A program made the position numbers and the translations under genes. A stretch of DNA of 64,000 nucleotides from Loxodes magnus (lineage: Eukaryota > Ciliophora > Karyorelictea > Loxodida > Loxodidae): the NCBI GenBank assembly GCA_946699065.1, contig CAMPDV010000533.1, positions 1-64,000 on the forward strand, given 5' to 3'. This document shows positions 36,132-47,202 of the stretch, one piece after another; positions within the stretch are counted from its first letter, which is position 1, and each line of letters starts with the position of its first letter. Below the pieces are notes generated by a model. The model made no database searches, was not told the DNA's origin, and saw nothing but the letters and a program-made list of their open reading frames with translations.

Positions 36132-36901
36132 GCTGAAAACAAAAAATTATAAGATGTAATATATCAATTAATATAGCAATTAAGGAGTCTAGATTAAAAG
36201 TTAGCTAAATTTAAAGTAATAATAAAGTTCCTAACACAGTAATGAGCCTAAAAGCTTCTACACATTAATTTAATTAAGAAATTAAAAGAAACAGAAAATA
36301 AATATATAACTATCTATAAATCTAAATATAATAAACCATTAAAATATAAGAATAAAACAATGCATAATTCAATAGATATTTAATTAAAATATTTATCAAA
36401 CATAGTAAACTTGATAATTAATCAAGAATTAAAAAGAAGACCAATTATGTGATGAGTGTATAGAAGGTTACAGCATACAAAAATACTACAGGAAATATAA
36501 AAATAATTAAAAAGCGAAAGCATAAAATTTTGAAAAAGTTTAACCAAAATTTATTTTATGCTCGAAGGTAATTTATATAGGAATAAATTTTAAAGCCAAC
36601 AAAGAAGGTCCCTCATTTAAAAACATCTAATTACTTTAATAAAATAAGATTGGTACTTTATTTATAAGAAAAATTGAAAATTAATCAAAAAATAATCAAG
36701 ATTTATGATAGAATAAATCTAAAATATTTTAAATTAATATTTTTATTTAGCGTTAAACTTTCATTTTGTGTTAACCTAATAAAATGGACAGTCATGTTAA
36801 TTAATTATTATAATTATGAGATGAAGATGGATCAGTTTTATAATATTGATTTAAGTGACGAAAAAATTACCATTACATTTTAATATATTTGGTAAACATG
36901 A
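36132..36901 (+). pseudogene. Copy of the multi-exon unknown gene
   Basis: Counterpart of 14222-14992 with one A fewer at about 36479, which breaks the CDEC-containing exon frame. The last exon-like stretch (NYEMKMDQFYNIDLSDEKIT) is preserved and ends at TGA 36899-36901. Confidence 0.4.
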
Positions 36902-37467
36902 TAATAACTAAATAAAACCTATATTTTATAGAGATTTAGTCCTAAGAATTAACAAAATGACCACATTTAACATTTATGCTAAACAACTTTAAAATTCATC
37001 TTAGTTTCCAGAAATAACTTATTCAAAACTTAATAAGCATTACGTAAAAGAAATTAATAGTTTATATAAAATGAGAACTCAATTTTGCAATTTTCGGAAG
37101 GAATTATGGGACTGTCATTTCTCTATTAGTAATCCTAAATGTAAATGCGGATAATATAACATGAATGAACTTATTATTATATATATGCATTATAAAAACT
37201 TAAAGGAATAATTTTAATATCAGGTTGGAAATAATTATTTAAAAGATTAATACTTTTTGCTTAGATATATTTAAAATAATTCCCTAAAATATACCTGGGA
37301 CATTTATATCTTTAGGCTAAAATTTGTTATAGAATAATGCTATCTTTCTGAGTTTAATTCTTGGATGTATTATATGGGAAAGAAAGAGTAGGATTCAAGT
37401 AAAAATAAACAGAAAAAGAGAGAATGCAGATTTTTATAAAAATTTTAAAATATTTTTGATTGAAAAA

Positions 37468-38436
37468 AAAATATGGAAGGTCTTAAGAAAGGCTTCTACA
37501 CCACCTACTCCAAAGTCTAAAAGGAGGAGAGGAAGCAGGAAGTTCTAAAGACTAAAACCCAAACCTAGATCCTCTAATAATAACATTCTCCCCAGAAGAC
37601 CTAAAAATAACTCTAAACAACTCCTCCCAGACAGCCTCAGAAACATAGCCATGCTACTACATCAACGGAAAATCTTCCAAAGAAGCAGAAGATAAGCGAC
37701 TTTCAGACGCAAATTCGGAACTTCTCACCATATATGGACCTCGGTGAGATAAACATTGAACAAATACTCGGAATGGCTAAAGAGGAAATGGCTAAATTAA
37801 TTATAGCGTTAATTAGCCATAACTAAGACCTAGAGAAATAGGTTATGAAGCTTGCCCAAGAACAACAATGACACTTGGACGACGAGGAGATGCATGCTCC
37901 TAGAAACAAAAACTGGGCTGCCATGAATATTCGAATTGACGAATTCGACAGGCAGTTGGAATAGCTATATGATATGAACGAGAACATGCACATCAAGTTA
38001 GAGAAAATTGAAAACAATATTAACAATATTAACCTTAAAATGGAGAATATCAAGAATGATATCAAGATCTAGACAGCACACTCCGTTCCAATGGAGTACG
38101 AAGAGGTCTAGAATAAACAAATCGAATTAACTAAAGAAAGATACTTTAAGAAAAAATGCTTTATCTGTGGAAGAATAAACCATCTCTGAAGGAAATGCAG
38201 ATAAAGAAAAGAGATTCAAAAGAAAATTTGAAACGAACTAACCTAATTCTACCCAACTAGCAGTGGGAATATTTATAGGAAGAAAAGCAATATTCGGAGC
38301 AATCCACTGCGAAGACTTGAAAGTGACTGGAGGAACAGACTACCAAGAGTTCAAGTACCTATCAGTTGGATAGGGAGTAGGAAACTATTAAGAAAACAAT
38401 CCTTTCTCTGAATAACTTAAATTTAATTTAATTTAA
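37468..38436 (+). mobile_element. Gag-only retroposon, intact, unit 2 only
   Basis: Absent from unit 1, where 15871-15895 is the empty site. Flanked by a 15-bp direct repeat TTTTTGATTGAAAAA at 37453-37467 and 38437-38451. Contains one complete Gag-like ORF and ends with AATTTAATTTAATTT directly before the target repeat. A clean case of recent LINE-mediated retroposition of an element without RT. Confidence 0.85.
37473..38411 (+). CDS. Gag-like protein with CCHC zinc knuckle, 312 aa
   Basis: ATG 37473 to TGA 38409-38411, 312 codons without a frame break. Starts MEGLKKGFYTTYSKVQKEER, then a Gln/Thr/Pro-rich segment, a helical segment (YMDLGEINIEQILGMAKEEM, LISHNQDLEKQVMKLAQEQQ), HAPRNKNWAAMNIRIDEFDR, a coiled coil (MNENMHIKLEKIENNIN), the knuckle CFICGRINHLWRKC at about residue 233, in which the Trp is encoded by TGA, and a basic tail (RRLESDWRNRLPRVQV). 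The stop lies 25 bases from the tail. It probably binds the element's RNA; there is no RT, protease or endonuclease. The paralogue on the minus strand at 8400-9303 is similar over the whole length. Confidence 0.85.
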
Positions 38437-38644
38437 TTTTTGATTGAAAAAAGCATTTTTATATAAAAGATGTCCATAAATTCTTAAAGTTAAAAATATT
38501 TAGTAATTTATTATTTTAGATAGCAAAAATTCAATTTTATTTCAAGCTTATTAAAAGAATGTATTAGATAAATGGTAACTCAATAACTGATTTTAGAATA
38601 GAAAGAAAGGAATATTAAAAAATCAAAACAATAATAAATTAAGT

Positions 38645-39535
38645 TATAAAATTTTTAAGCATCATAGAAGCAATAGCCCGTATATATGATGTGATAACTT
38701 GCTCCAAGAATAGAAGTCAATGGCTACATCATTGAGCTATGGATCTACTTAACTATCTGAGAAGCAAAAAATTCAGAAAAAAGGAAATTTGCTATTTGCT
38801 TAAACTAAGAACTAAATATAGTGGTGCTGAAGAGACACTAAAAGTAACACTTATTAGAAACAATATGTGCATTTTATGTAAAAATTGTAAGACGGACGAT
38901 TTCCACATAAGTGAGGCTTTTGGATGAAACCAGCGAGAAATGAGATATATTAATTTGAAAATTAAATGAAACGAAACTTAATAATAATAGAGCAAATATA
39001 ATAATTAATAAAATAAATTTAACCAAATAAAAGAGGGAATCATTATTTTTTTTAAACTGAGATCAATCATTAAAAGTGAATTAAAAAGTCTTAATGGGTG
39101 ATAGCATTAAAGATTTTTTTAAAATAAGTAAAAAGAAAGATAGGATAAAAAACAAAACTCTCTCTTTCCGCAAAGCAATAGAAAAGGATCACAGAGTTGA
39201 TTCAAGTAAACATACTTGAATATATAAAGAACTTGTAAAAAATAGGAAAAAAAATTAGAAAAAAAGAAACGAGAGTATTTGAATATTAATATTTAATAAA
39301 ATTTAAGAAAATCAAAAAAAGGTACACAGATAAAATAGAATAATTAAGTTAGATAAATCAACTAAGAATCAAACGAATAACAATCAATTTTCAACTTCTC
39401 CAGATAGATTTTTTAGAAGAAATCGATCCAAATTTATAAGATTAGTAATTATTAGATATAACAGAAGAGGAATTAAAAGCAGCAGAAGAACATCAGAGAT
39501 ACTAAGTAATTAAAAATATTTTTAGAATTTACTGA
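38645..39535 (+). mobile_element. LINE ORF2 3' relic, longer copy
   Basis: Counterpart of 16085-16706, with 250 bp more. It shows NYLRSKKFRKKEICYLLKLR, a partly decayed zinc-finger region (MCILCKNC), and further on LLQIDFLEEIDPNL followed by LLDITEEELKAAEEHQRY. This is similar to the last 200 residues of the ORF2 at 42001-45890. Several frame changes. Confidence 0.6.
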
Positions 39536-40459
39536 AAGTTAAATACGGTTTCTTCTTTCAGTCTTAGTGATTTAATTAATAATTTTCACGTTAATTTAAT
39601 TAATTAATTTATAAGATAAAATAAAATATAATGGTACCTAAGAAATAACAGATCTCTCTCAATTATTAAATAAAAAAATAAGAACATAATCTAACTTTAG
39701 AATTAATTATCTTATTAAGATAAAGGAAAATAATCTTAGAAATCTTTTGCATAATGAAAGCATTAAAGAACATTTAATCTACAATAAGAATAAAAAAACA
39801 ATTATTAAAATTTAAAAATTAGAATATAAATTAGAAAAAATAAGTGTATAACTAAATATTTATTTTTGACTATAGAAAAATAAAATAAGCAGTATAAATC
39901 GTAAATTGAACATGAACTGTTTCAATTGATAAATGTTTTGCTTAAATTTCTCAAATATTTAATTTTAATTTTGTCAGTTTTATTTTCAAATAAAAAAATG
40001 CTAAGAAAATTAAAAATTATCATAAGAAATTAATTAAGAACCAGCAGATAACAAGGAAGTATATCTACGGATTAGAATAAAATGAATAATAATAGAATAT
40101 AAGTAGAAAATACTCTGTTAAATATGACAAAGGTAGCATCATTATAAAATATGCTCATGAAAAAGCGAAAAATATAAAAGGAATAAAAGAAATATATTAA
40201 AGCCTATTTTAAATATAATAAAATTAATCAGGCTTAATATATAGAAAAAATTTTTATTATAGTAAATTTAGCAATTAAAAAATAATTTTTAGATGAAATA
40301 GTCTCAACTGTAAAATGCAAATTATAAGCAAGGATGGAGGACAATGAAGTCTTAAGCTATCCTTCAAGAGGAAAAATTTTCAAGTTTACTGGATTTAAAG
40401 ATAAACTTTTTAGATTATAAACTTCTTTTAAGTTTTGTTTTAATTATATATATTAAAAA

Positions 40460-41603
40460 ATGGTTAGTTTCAAGAAGGGTTTTTATACCACTCCTCAGAG
40501 TAGGAGAGAAAACCTGAAGCACTTTCTTTTACCACGTCTTTGCTTTAATTATTCCAACCTTCTTTATTATGCATGGAAACCAGACTAATAATGCAAGACC
40601 TCAGACTACGCAGGACCAAACTAACTGACCGAACGAACACGAAATAATAGAACGAATAATAGAAAAAAAATAGCAATATACCCATGATTGGTCGAACTGT
40701 ACTAAAAGGAGGATCACAAAATAAGAAAGGAATGTGGCAAAAAAAGAAAACAACCTAAGTAATAATTTAACAAAATAATGAACAACTCATTTCAGCCAAC
40801 GTCCCTGAAGAATAAATGTAAAGGGTCTACTAAAATGCCTATGATGATTTATCAGAAATGGTGGCCGCAATTTACTTTAACCATTACTTGGAAAACACTG
40901 ATTTAGTAGAGAAAAAGGCCAAAGACTAAGAAGTTATACAAGTGTTTAGAAATCAAATATGGAAGGATTACGGACAAGCAATGGCGAAGTTCATATTGAA
41001 ATAAAACGGAATTGTATACGTGGTATTTAACAATGAAGAAAGATACTAACATTTCACTTAATTCAGGGAATGAACGTTCAAAGGAGTTAGAATTCCTATC
41101 TAAGCTAGAAACTAATTGGAATATTTTGACATTCATAACTACCCAATTTACTTCACAATCAACGAATACTCAAATATGAAGGAAGTAATGGAAATAATAA
41201 GATAATATGGAAAATCAAGAGGAGAGATATAGCATACATATCCAAACACAACAATGCTAACAGGGAGCAGTGTAGTCTACCTAGATTTAAAGGATGTAGA
41301 CGAAGCAAAAAGGATACCAGAAGTAATAGATTTGAATGGAAACGAAATGAGAATATAACACCCAGTAAATTTTATCTGCTGCCTATGTAAAGTGAAAGGG
41401 CACACGAACAGAAATGCAGAAGGGTAGAAGCAGCAAAAAGGAAAAAGCTACATACAAGAGAATTAGAGATGCTTGAAGGAGAAGTTATTTTAACAATAAA
41501 CAAACCAGATTTTGAAGCAAATCAAGCAAATAAGAGGATAATTGGAGAAGAAGAATAAATGGTTATAGAGGAATCAAGGGAAGAAGAGAAGGAAATAAAA
41601 TGA
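40460..41603 (+). pseudogene. LINE-A ORF1, Gag-like, with frame breaks
   Basis: ATG 40460 starts MVSFKKGFYTTPQSRRE, like the Gag-only elements. The best reading changes frame by about 40569 (QTTQDQTNWPNEHEIIERII), again near an A7 run at about 40740, and runs ISANVPEEQMQRVYQNAYDD, an RRM-like stretch (NGIVYVVFNNEERYQHF, FKGVRIPI), then a zinc knuckle ICCLCKVKGHTNR at about 41400. There one missing A separates it from the last Cys (CRRVEAAKRKK). It ends at TGA 41601-41603. ORF1 proteins bind LINE RNA. Three single-base frame differences suggest decay or homopolymer sequencing errors. Confidence 0.65.
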
Positions 41604-42000
41604 GGAGAATAGAAAAATAATTAAAACAACTAAACAATTAAATAATAAAAAGTTTTTTATGCTTAAAGAATAAATAAAAATTATTTTTATCAAAATGGAA
41701 TTGGACATATGTAAGACAGAGGGATAGAGAAATGTTCAAATAATTAAATAAAATAGAAAACAATCAACTAAATAATAAGATATACCATAAAGCAAATTAG
41801 AGAAAAGGACAGGATAGGTGATGGTAAAAACGCTAAACCCTAACAAAAGAAATAAGAAATAAACAAAATAGTATAATGGAGTATGTCAGGAAAAACGTAA
41901 ATAAAGAAAAAAAGCAAAAAGAAATAGAACAAACTCAAGAAGAAAAAGAATAAGATGCAAGATAAAAGTGAGAAGAAAGAAGTAAATTGAAGAAAATTCA

Positions 42001-45000
42001 ATGAGAATGTACTATGCTAAGAAACCGATAAACAAAAATGAACAATTATCCGACTTCAACTAATAGGAAAAGGAAAAAGAAGAAGATTAGAATAGATAAG
42101 AAGAAGGAAAAGGTAGATAATAAGATGAAAAAGACAAAAAAGGGGAAAGAACTAATAAAGAAAATAATATGGAAGCATAGAATGATAGATAAGAAGAAGA
42201 AAAGGTGGAGAAGGAAGATGAATAAAAAGAAGAATAAGGTGAAGAGGAAGTAGAGGGAATGAGTGTAAAAAAAGATTAAGAATAAGTCATAAAAATAGGG
42301 ACAGCAAATGTTAGGGGAGTAAGAAGTGCAAAAGAGGTACTAGCCAAATTCATGACTCAAAAAAGTATCCACATAATGGCAATATAAGAAATTTAGATTG
42401 AAGACTAAAAAGATATGTGTAATATAGCAGGATATAAAAACTTAATAAATGTGGGATCAAAAAAAGGAAAAGGAGTAGCATTCTATATTAGAAACGACAT
42501 ATGTAAGGAAATCAGAGAGATATAGAATGAAGTAAACCAAATGACGCTCTTTGGAGGAGCGAGAGTAATGGCAATAGAAATAATGAAATAATTAGCAGTA
42601 ATAAATGTCTACGCTCCTGTTGCAAATAACAACGAACAGTATGAGCCTTTCTATAATTTAGTGAATGAATTTAAACTATAAGCAATAGAAAAAGGACTTA
42701 ATATAATGATAATAGGAGACTGAAATGCGCACATAGAAAAATGACTGCCAAAGAAAACAAATTCAGCAGGAAAGAGAATGACACAGTTTATGGAACAGAA
42801 TAATTTAATATGCCTAGACCCAACTGAAATAGGTACCTTTATTCACTAAAACAATGAGTATAAAATAGATTACTTTTTAATCGAAGAGAGTATGAGAGAA
42901 AAGGTGTTAAAGAGTGATTTTATTACTCATACGTAATAGGTGACCATAGGCCTGGTATTATATAGGTAAAGATGGGTAATGAAGTAAGAAAGCCATAAAA
43001 GATAGCAAAAATAAACTACCTACTATTAAAGAAAAAAGAGATATAAGAAAAATTTGAAAGATTTATACAAGAAAATCTCTAAGAAGAAGAAATTGATAAC
43101 CTAAACGGCACATAGACTTATAAATGATGAAAGAAAAAGATATAAGAAGGAGTTTAAATAGTATGTGGAAAATTCAAAACATAAAACTCTAAGATATATA
43201 AATATTCAGAAACAACAAAATAGTGTAATAAAATCTTTAGAAAATGCAGCAAACAATTAAAATAAAGGGTAAAGAACAGAGAACAAATAAATGAAAATCA
43301 ATAAATTGAGAATCAAAGAGAATACCAAAGAGTAAGATAAGAATACATTTAATCAAGATAAAAAGATAAAAGAAACTAACTAAACCTATTTATGGACAAT
43401 GTAAATAAAGGAAGTCTAACAGATATGTGGAAGAAACTAAAAAGCTTACTTAATAGAAAAAATAATTAATGAGTACCCTTATTAAAAGAAGATGTTAATA
43501 CTTTCAGGGATGAATGGTAGAAACTGTATGAAGATGGCGATAATACGCTGCCAACTAAATTCTTAAACAAAAGATAAATAGTGGTAAACGAATATGAAAT
43601 TTGAGAAATCATCAACTAATTGGCGAAATGAAAAGCAGCAGGACCTGATGAAATACAAGTAGGCACAATATTAGCAGGTGGGAAAAAACTAACAGAAGTA
43701 ACATGTAAAATGATAGTTAAGATGATTTAAGAGGGAGTAATACCTTAAGAGATGAAATAATAATACATAATATTAATATACAAGAAAGGAGGACAGATGA
43801 ACCCGATGAATTATAGACCAATCTCTTTATTGAATCATGCTTTAAAAATAGTAGATGCATGAATTTTCTAGCAACTATAAGGATATCTGCATAATGATGA
43901 AAGCGAATATTAATATGGCTTTAAAAAAGGAAAATCATGCTCACTATAAATTTTCAACCTAAGAATAGTATAGGAATGATCAATACGGAACAAAAAAGAT
44001 TTTTTCGTAATATTTGTTGATATTAAGAAAGCGTACGCCTCGGTGCAAAGAAAAGATATATGATAAATCCTAAACGATCTAAAAGTACCGGAATAGATAA
44101 TTAAACTCCTAGCAAACTTCTACTGTGAAGAAGAAATTAAACTTAAAATCAATGAATAAATAGCAAAATCATTCGCGACGAATAAAGGACTAAAACAGGG
44201 AAGCATAACGTCGCCAAGACTATTTAACTTAATAATAGCAAGACTTCTCCATAGCTTGGAAGATTAAAAGCTAGGAATTACGATAGAATTTAAAAACTAA
44301 GAGGGATGAACACAAGAAATATATGCAGGATGTTTTGCATATGCAGATGACCTAGCCTTAATAAGTGAATGAGAATAATTAGAGGAAGTAATCAAAAATT
44401 TAATCTCATGGGCAGAAAAATACAAACTGGAAATTGCAGATAAAACAAAATGAATGATATGAAAAGCAGCAGAAAATAGAAACTGAGAAAATATAGGCAA
44501 TACTATTGAGGTAGGAAACTTAAGAATCGAAAGAGTAACGTCCTTTTAGTACTTAGGGCATATAATAGAAGAAACCATCAGCTTTGAAAAACGCATGGAG
44601 AACAGACTAGAAGCAGCATAAAAGATGTAAACATGAATACTGGGTAAAATAACAATGAATAAGGAATTAACACCATATAACGCAGGTATAATGATAAAAA
44701 CGTTCGTAAGCTCAGTATTCAGCTATGGGACAGAAGTTATCCCATATTGTGAATAATTTTTAGGAAAATAAGTGATGGAACAATTAGAAATAATATAGAG
44801 AAGATCTTTACGAGCAATCATAGATGCCCCTTTCTAAGTGTAAAATGAGATGCTAGAATACGAGTTACAGTTTATGAAATTTAAACATTACCTATGGCAG
44901 AAAACGCTGAGATTAAGAGGCAGACTAATAGGTAACTAAGGAAAAACAGTAGATGGATTAATGTTCGACCTAAGTAAAGAAGAGAACTTTATTTTTGAAC

Positions 45001-45890
45001 AATACTGCACGACAATAAAATTAGAATTAAAAATTGAAGACAAAAATATATTTATAGATGATGGTAATAATAATCAAAAAGGGAAGAAAAACATTAATTG
45101 TGCAATTTGAGAACATAGAGTATACATAGAAGATAGAGAAAGAATGGAGTAAATGATAACAACTCTACAGTATAGAAAAACATGATTTGATGAATATGTA
45201 GTAGGACCACCCAACTACCTGAGATACAATAAAAATAGAAAAGAAGAAATATGCTACATATTTAGAATAAGAACGAGATGTAATGGGAGCCAGGATTGTT
45301 TAAAAGAAAGACACCTAGTTGCGACAAGCAAATGCCCTTTCTGTAATGATGCAAGAGAAAACAAAAGGCATATCATAGAAAAATGCTCAGAATACAAAGA
45401 AAGTAGATAAATATGTATTAGAAAGTTAAGAACAATAGGAGTAGAAAGACAAGGAATGGAACTATTTGATATAATATGAGGTACGGCAAAATTCGAAAAA
45501 TTCATTAGAACCTAAGAAGAGTAAAAAAGAGCTAAAACTGATTTGATAATAAAAGATTATATCAAAAACATATTAGAAAAAAGAAAAAAAGGATACTTAG
45601 AAAAGAAAATTGAATAAAAAAAAGAAATAGGAAAAGATTATAGAGCAGGAAAAGGATAGTTTTTATGAGTTTATAAAAGCTTGATTAAGATGAAAAGAAT
45701 TAGAAACGAAAATTAGCAAAGTATGTAAAAAAAAATAATGGACGCTTGTAACAAAGAATCAATAAAACGTAGATAGATAGAAGACAAAAGAACAAGAAAT
45801 ATTGAAGAAGAAAATGATGAAGATATGGAACTAATAAGAGAAGAATTTTTATTACCTGAAGACTTACTTGAAGAAATAGACATGTATTGA
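42001..45890 (+). pseudogene. LINE-A ORF2: APE endonuclease and reverse transcriptase, one frame break
   Basis: ATG 42001 opens an acidic linker, then an APE-type endonuclease from about 42290: KIGTANVRG, IMAIQEIQIED (TAA at the conserved Gln), NVYAPVANNNEQY, IIGDWNAHIEKW (TGA = Trp), KIDYFLI, and in the next frame IGDHRPG (about 42940). One base is missing or extra at about 42925. RT follows: LAKWKAAGPDEIQVG, NPMNYRPISLLNHALKI, YQYGFKKGKSC, FFVIFVDIKKAY, GLKQGSITSPRLFNL, FAYADDLALIS with the catalytic DD at about 44345, FQYLG, then a C-terminal finger CPFCNDARENKRHIIEKC. TGA 45888-45890 ends it. About 1295 codons, normal for this family. Confidence 0.9.
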
Positions 45891-45903
45891 AACATTTATT
45901 AAA

Positions 45904-45934
45904 GAGCTGCGCACCAACGAGGTGCTACGCGCTC
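45904..45934 (+). other. LINE-A 3' hairpin
   Basis: GAGCTGCGCACC, loop AACGA, GGTGCTACGCGCTC can fold into a stem with small bulges (GAGC/GCTC, GCG/CGC, CACC/GGTG). It is followed by a TTTA-type repeat tail. The same GAGCTGCG start is found at the ends of the short elements at 671, 24453 and 52116. In known LINEs such 3' structures are recognised by the RT; that role here is inferred. Confidence 0.6.
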
Positions 45935-45965
45935 TATAATCAAATTTATTTATTTATTATTTATT

Positions 45966-46790
45966 TATAAAAATAATTAATCTTAATATTTTTAATACTA
46001 ATAAATATCTTTTTAGCAATTTTTATTATTTCGTAAATTTAAAACTTTTAAAATATTTAAATTTTATTATTTTAAATATTTTACTTTATTTAAAATAAAA
46101 TAATCATCAACAGCAATTTATTTTTCATTTTTATACTAAATTAAAAAATGTTCTTAATTAAATATTAAGTTGGCTTATTTTCTTATCTCAGAGATTTGAG
46201 TCTGAATTAAGTGTTTTTGTGGTAATTTTAGCAATTTCTTAGGATTGTAAAGGTATAATTACTAGTTTTATAAAGATGTTTAAAATAAATAATTGATAGA
46301 ATATCTTCTAAATAAGATTTGCTATAATATTTAAAATGAATAAATAAATTATGTTTATATATAATTTCTTATAAATTAATTAAAAAATAGATAATTCTAT
46401 AAATAATCTCTGTAATTATTATAATGTTTAATCATCTTTTTTATGTAATTTAATTTATTAAAGTTCTTTAAATTTAAAATAATTATATCATCAATCTCAA
46501 TATTATAGTCTTATCCTTTTTCCTTTAATTATTTAGTTACATTTTTTTAATTATAAATCATAAAAAAACTTAAAAATTAATTAAAAATAGGTTTCTTTTA
46601 TTGCTTGGTAACAATAAAAAGTAAGGTGCATAATAAAACTAATGACTATAATATGTATTTAATATAAATCTTAATTTAGCTAAAGATTTATTTAAAGGAA
46701 ATAGAATATTTATTTAACTTAAGTTATGTTTATTAATCAAAATATTATATTATTTATTTGTAATAGCTAGTATTAATTATCATTATTATT
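45966..46790. other. AT-rich region upstream of F-box gene, duplicate
   Basis: Almost identical to 18490-19310. No gene seen. Confidence 0.5.
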
Positions 46791-46794
46791 AACT

Positions 46795-47020
46795 TAGAAT
46801 GCATCAGGACACTTCATTTCTCAAAGTGCAGTATTCATAACAATCTCTTAATAGATATAATTAATTATTTAAGTTTATCCCTTTTTAAAACAGATAGGCA
46901 TCTTTAAAGAATGTATATTTCATAGTAATAGACTTCAAGCTTTTACCAAAGTCGTATATTCATCCAGATGTGTTCGCTTAAAGAACTTGAATCCAACTAT
47001 TAGATTAATATATATAATAA
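46795..47020 (+). pseudogene. LRR-like remnant, duplicate
   Basis: Same as 19314-19540 (NLECIRTLHFSKCSIHNN; FKECIFHSNRLQAFTK after a one-base shift). Confidence 0.4.
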
Positions 47021-47202
47021 GCATATAAAAGCTTTGTTTTCACAGTTGTTTTGATAATTTTAGGAAATTTGATTATATATTAATTATATCATAATTAATA
47101 TATTTTAATAGTTTCATTATCATTAATCCATCTAAATATATTTCCATATTTATTCTAACTTTATATTTAAATCTAATTTACTCATTTTTTATACAAATAA
47201 TC

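Larger units (their letters stand above)
40440..45963 (+). mobile_element. Nearly full-length APE-type LINE (LINE-A)
   Basis: Inserted into unit 2; unit 1 is continuous at about 18485. It contains ORF1 (about 40460-41603), a spacer, and ORF2 (42001-45890) with endonuclease, RT and a C-terminal zinc finger. After the ORF2 stop come 13 bases, a hairpin-forming 3' end (45904-45934) and a TTTA-type tail. The length of about 5.5 kb and the order of parts are typical of non-LTR retrotransposons. Target duplications are not clear because both ends are AT-rich. Confidence 0.9.

Noticed and set aside
42038-42253. Lys/Arg-rich plus frame
   Set aside because: Out-of-frame reading of the acidic linker at the start of LINE-A ORF2 (EEEKVEKEDEQ), which is continuous with the endonuclease.
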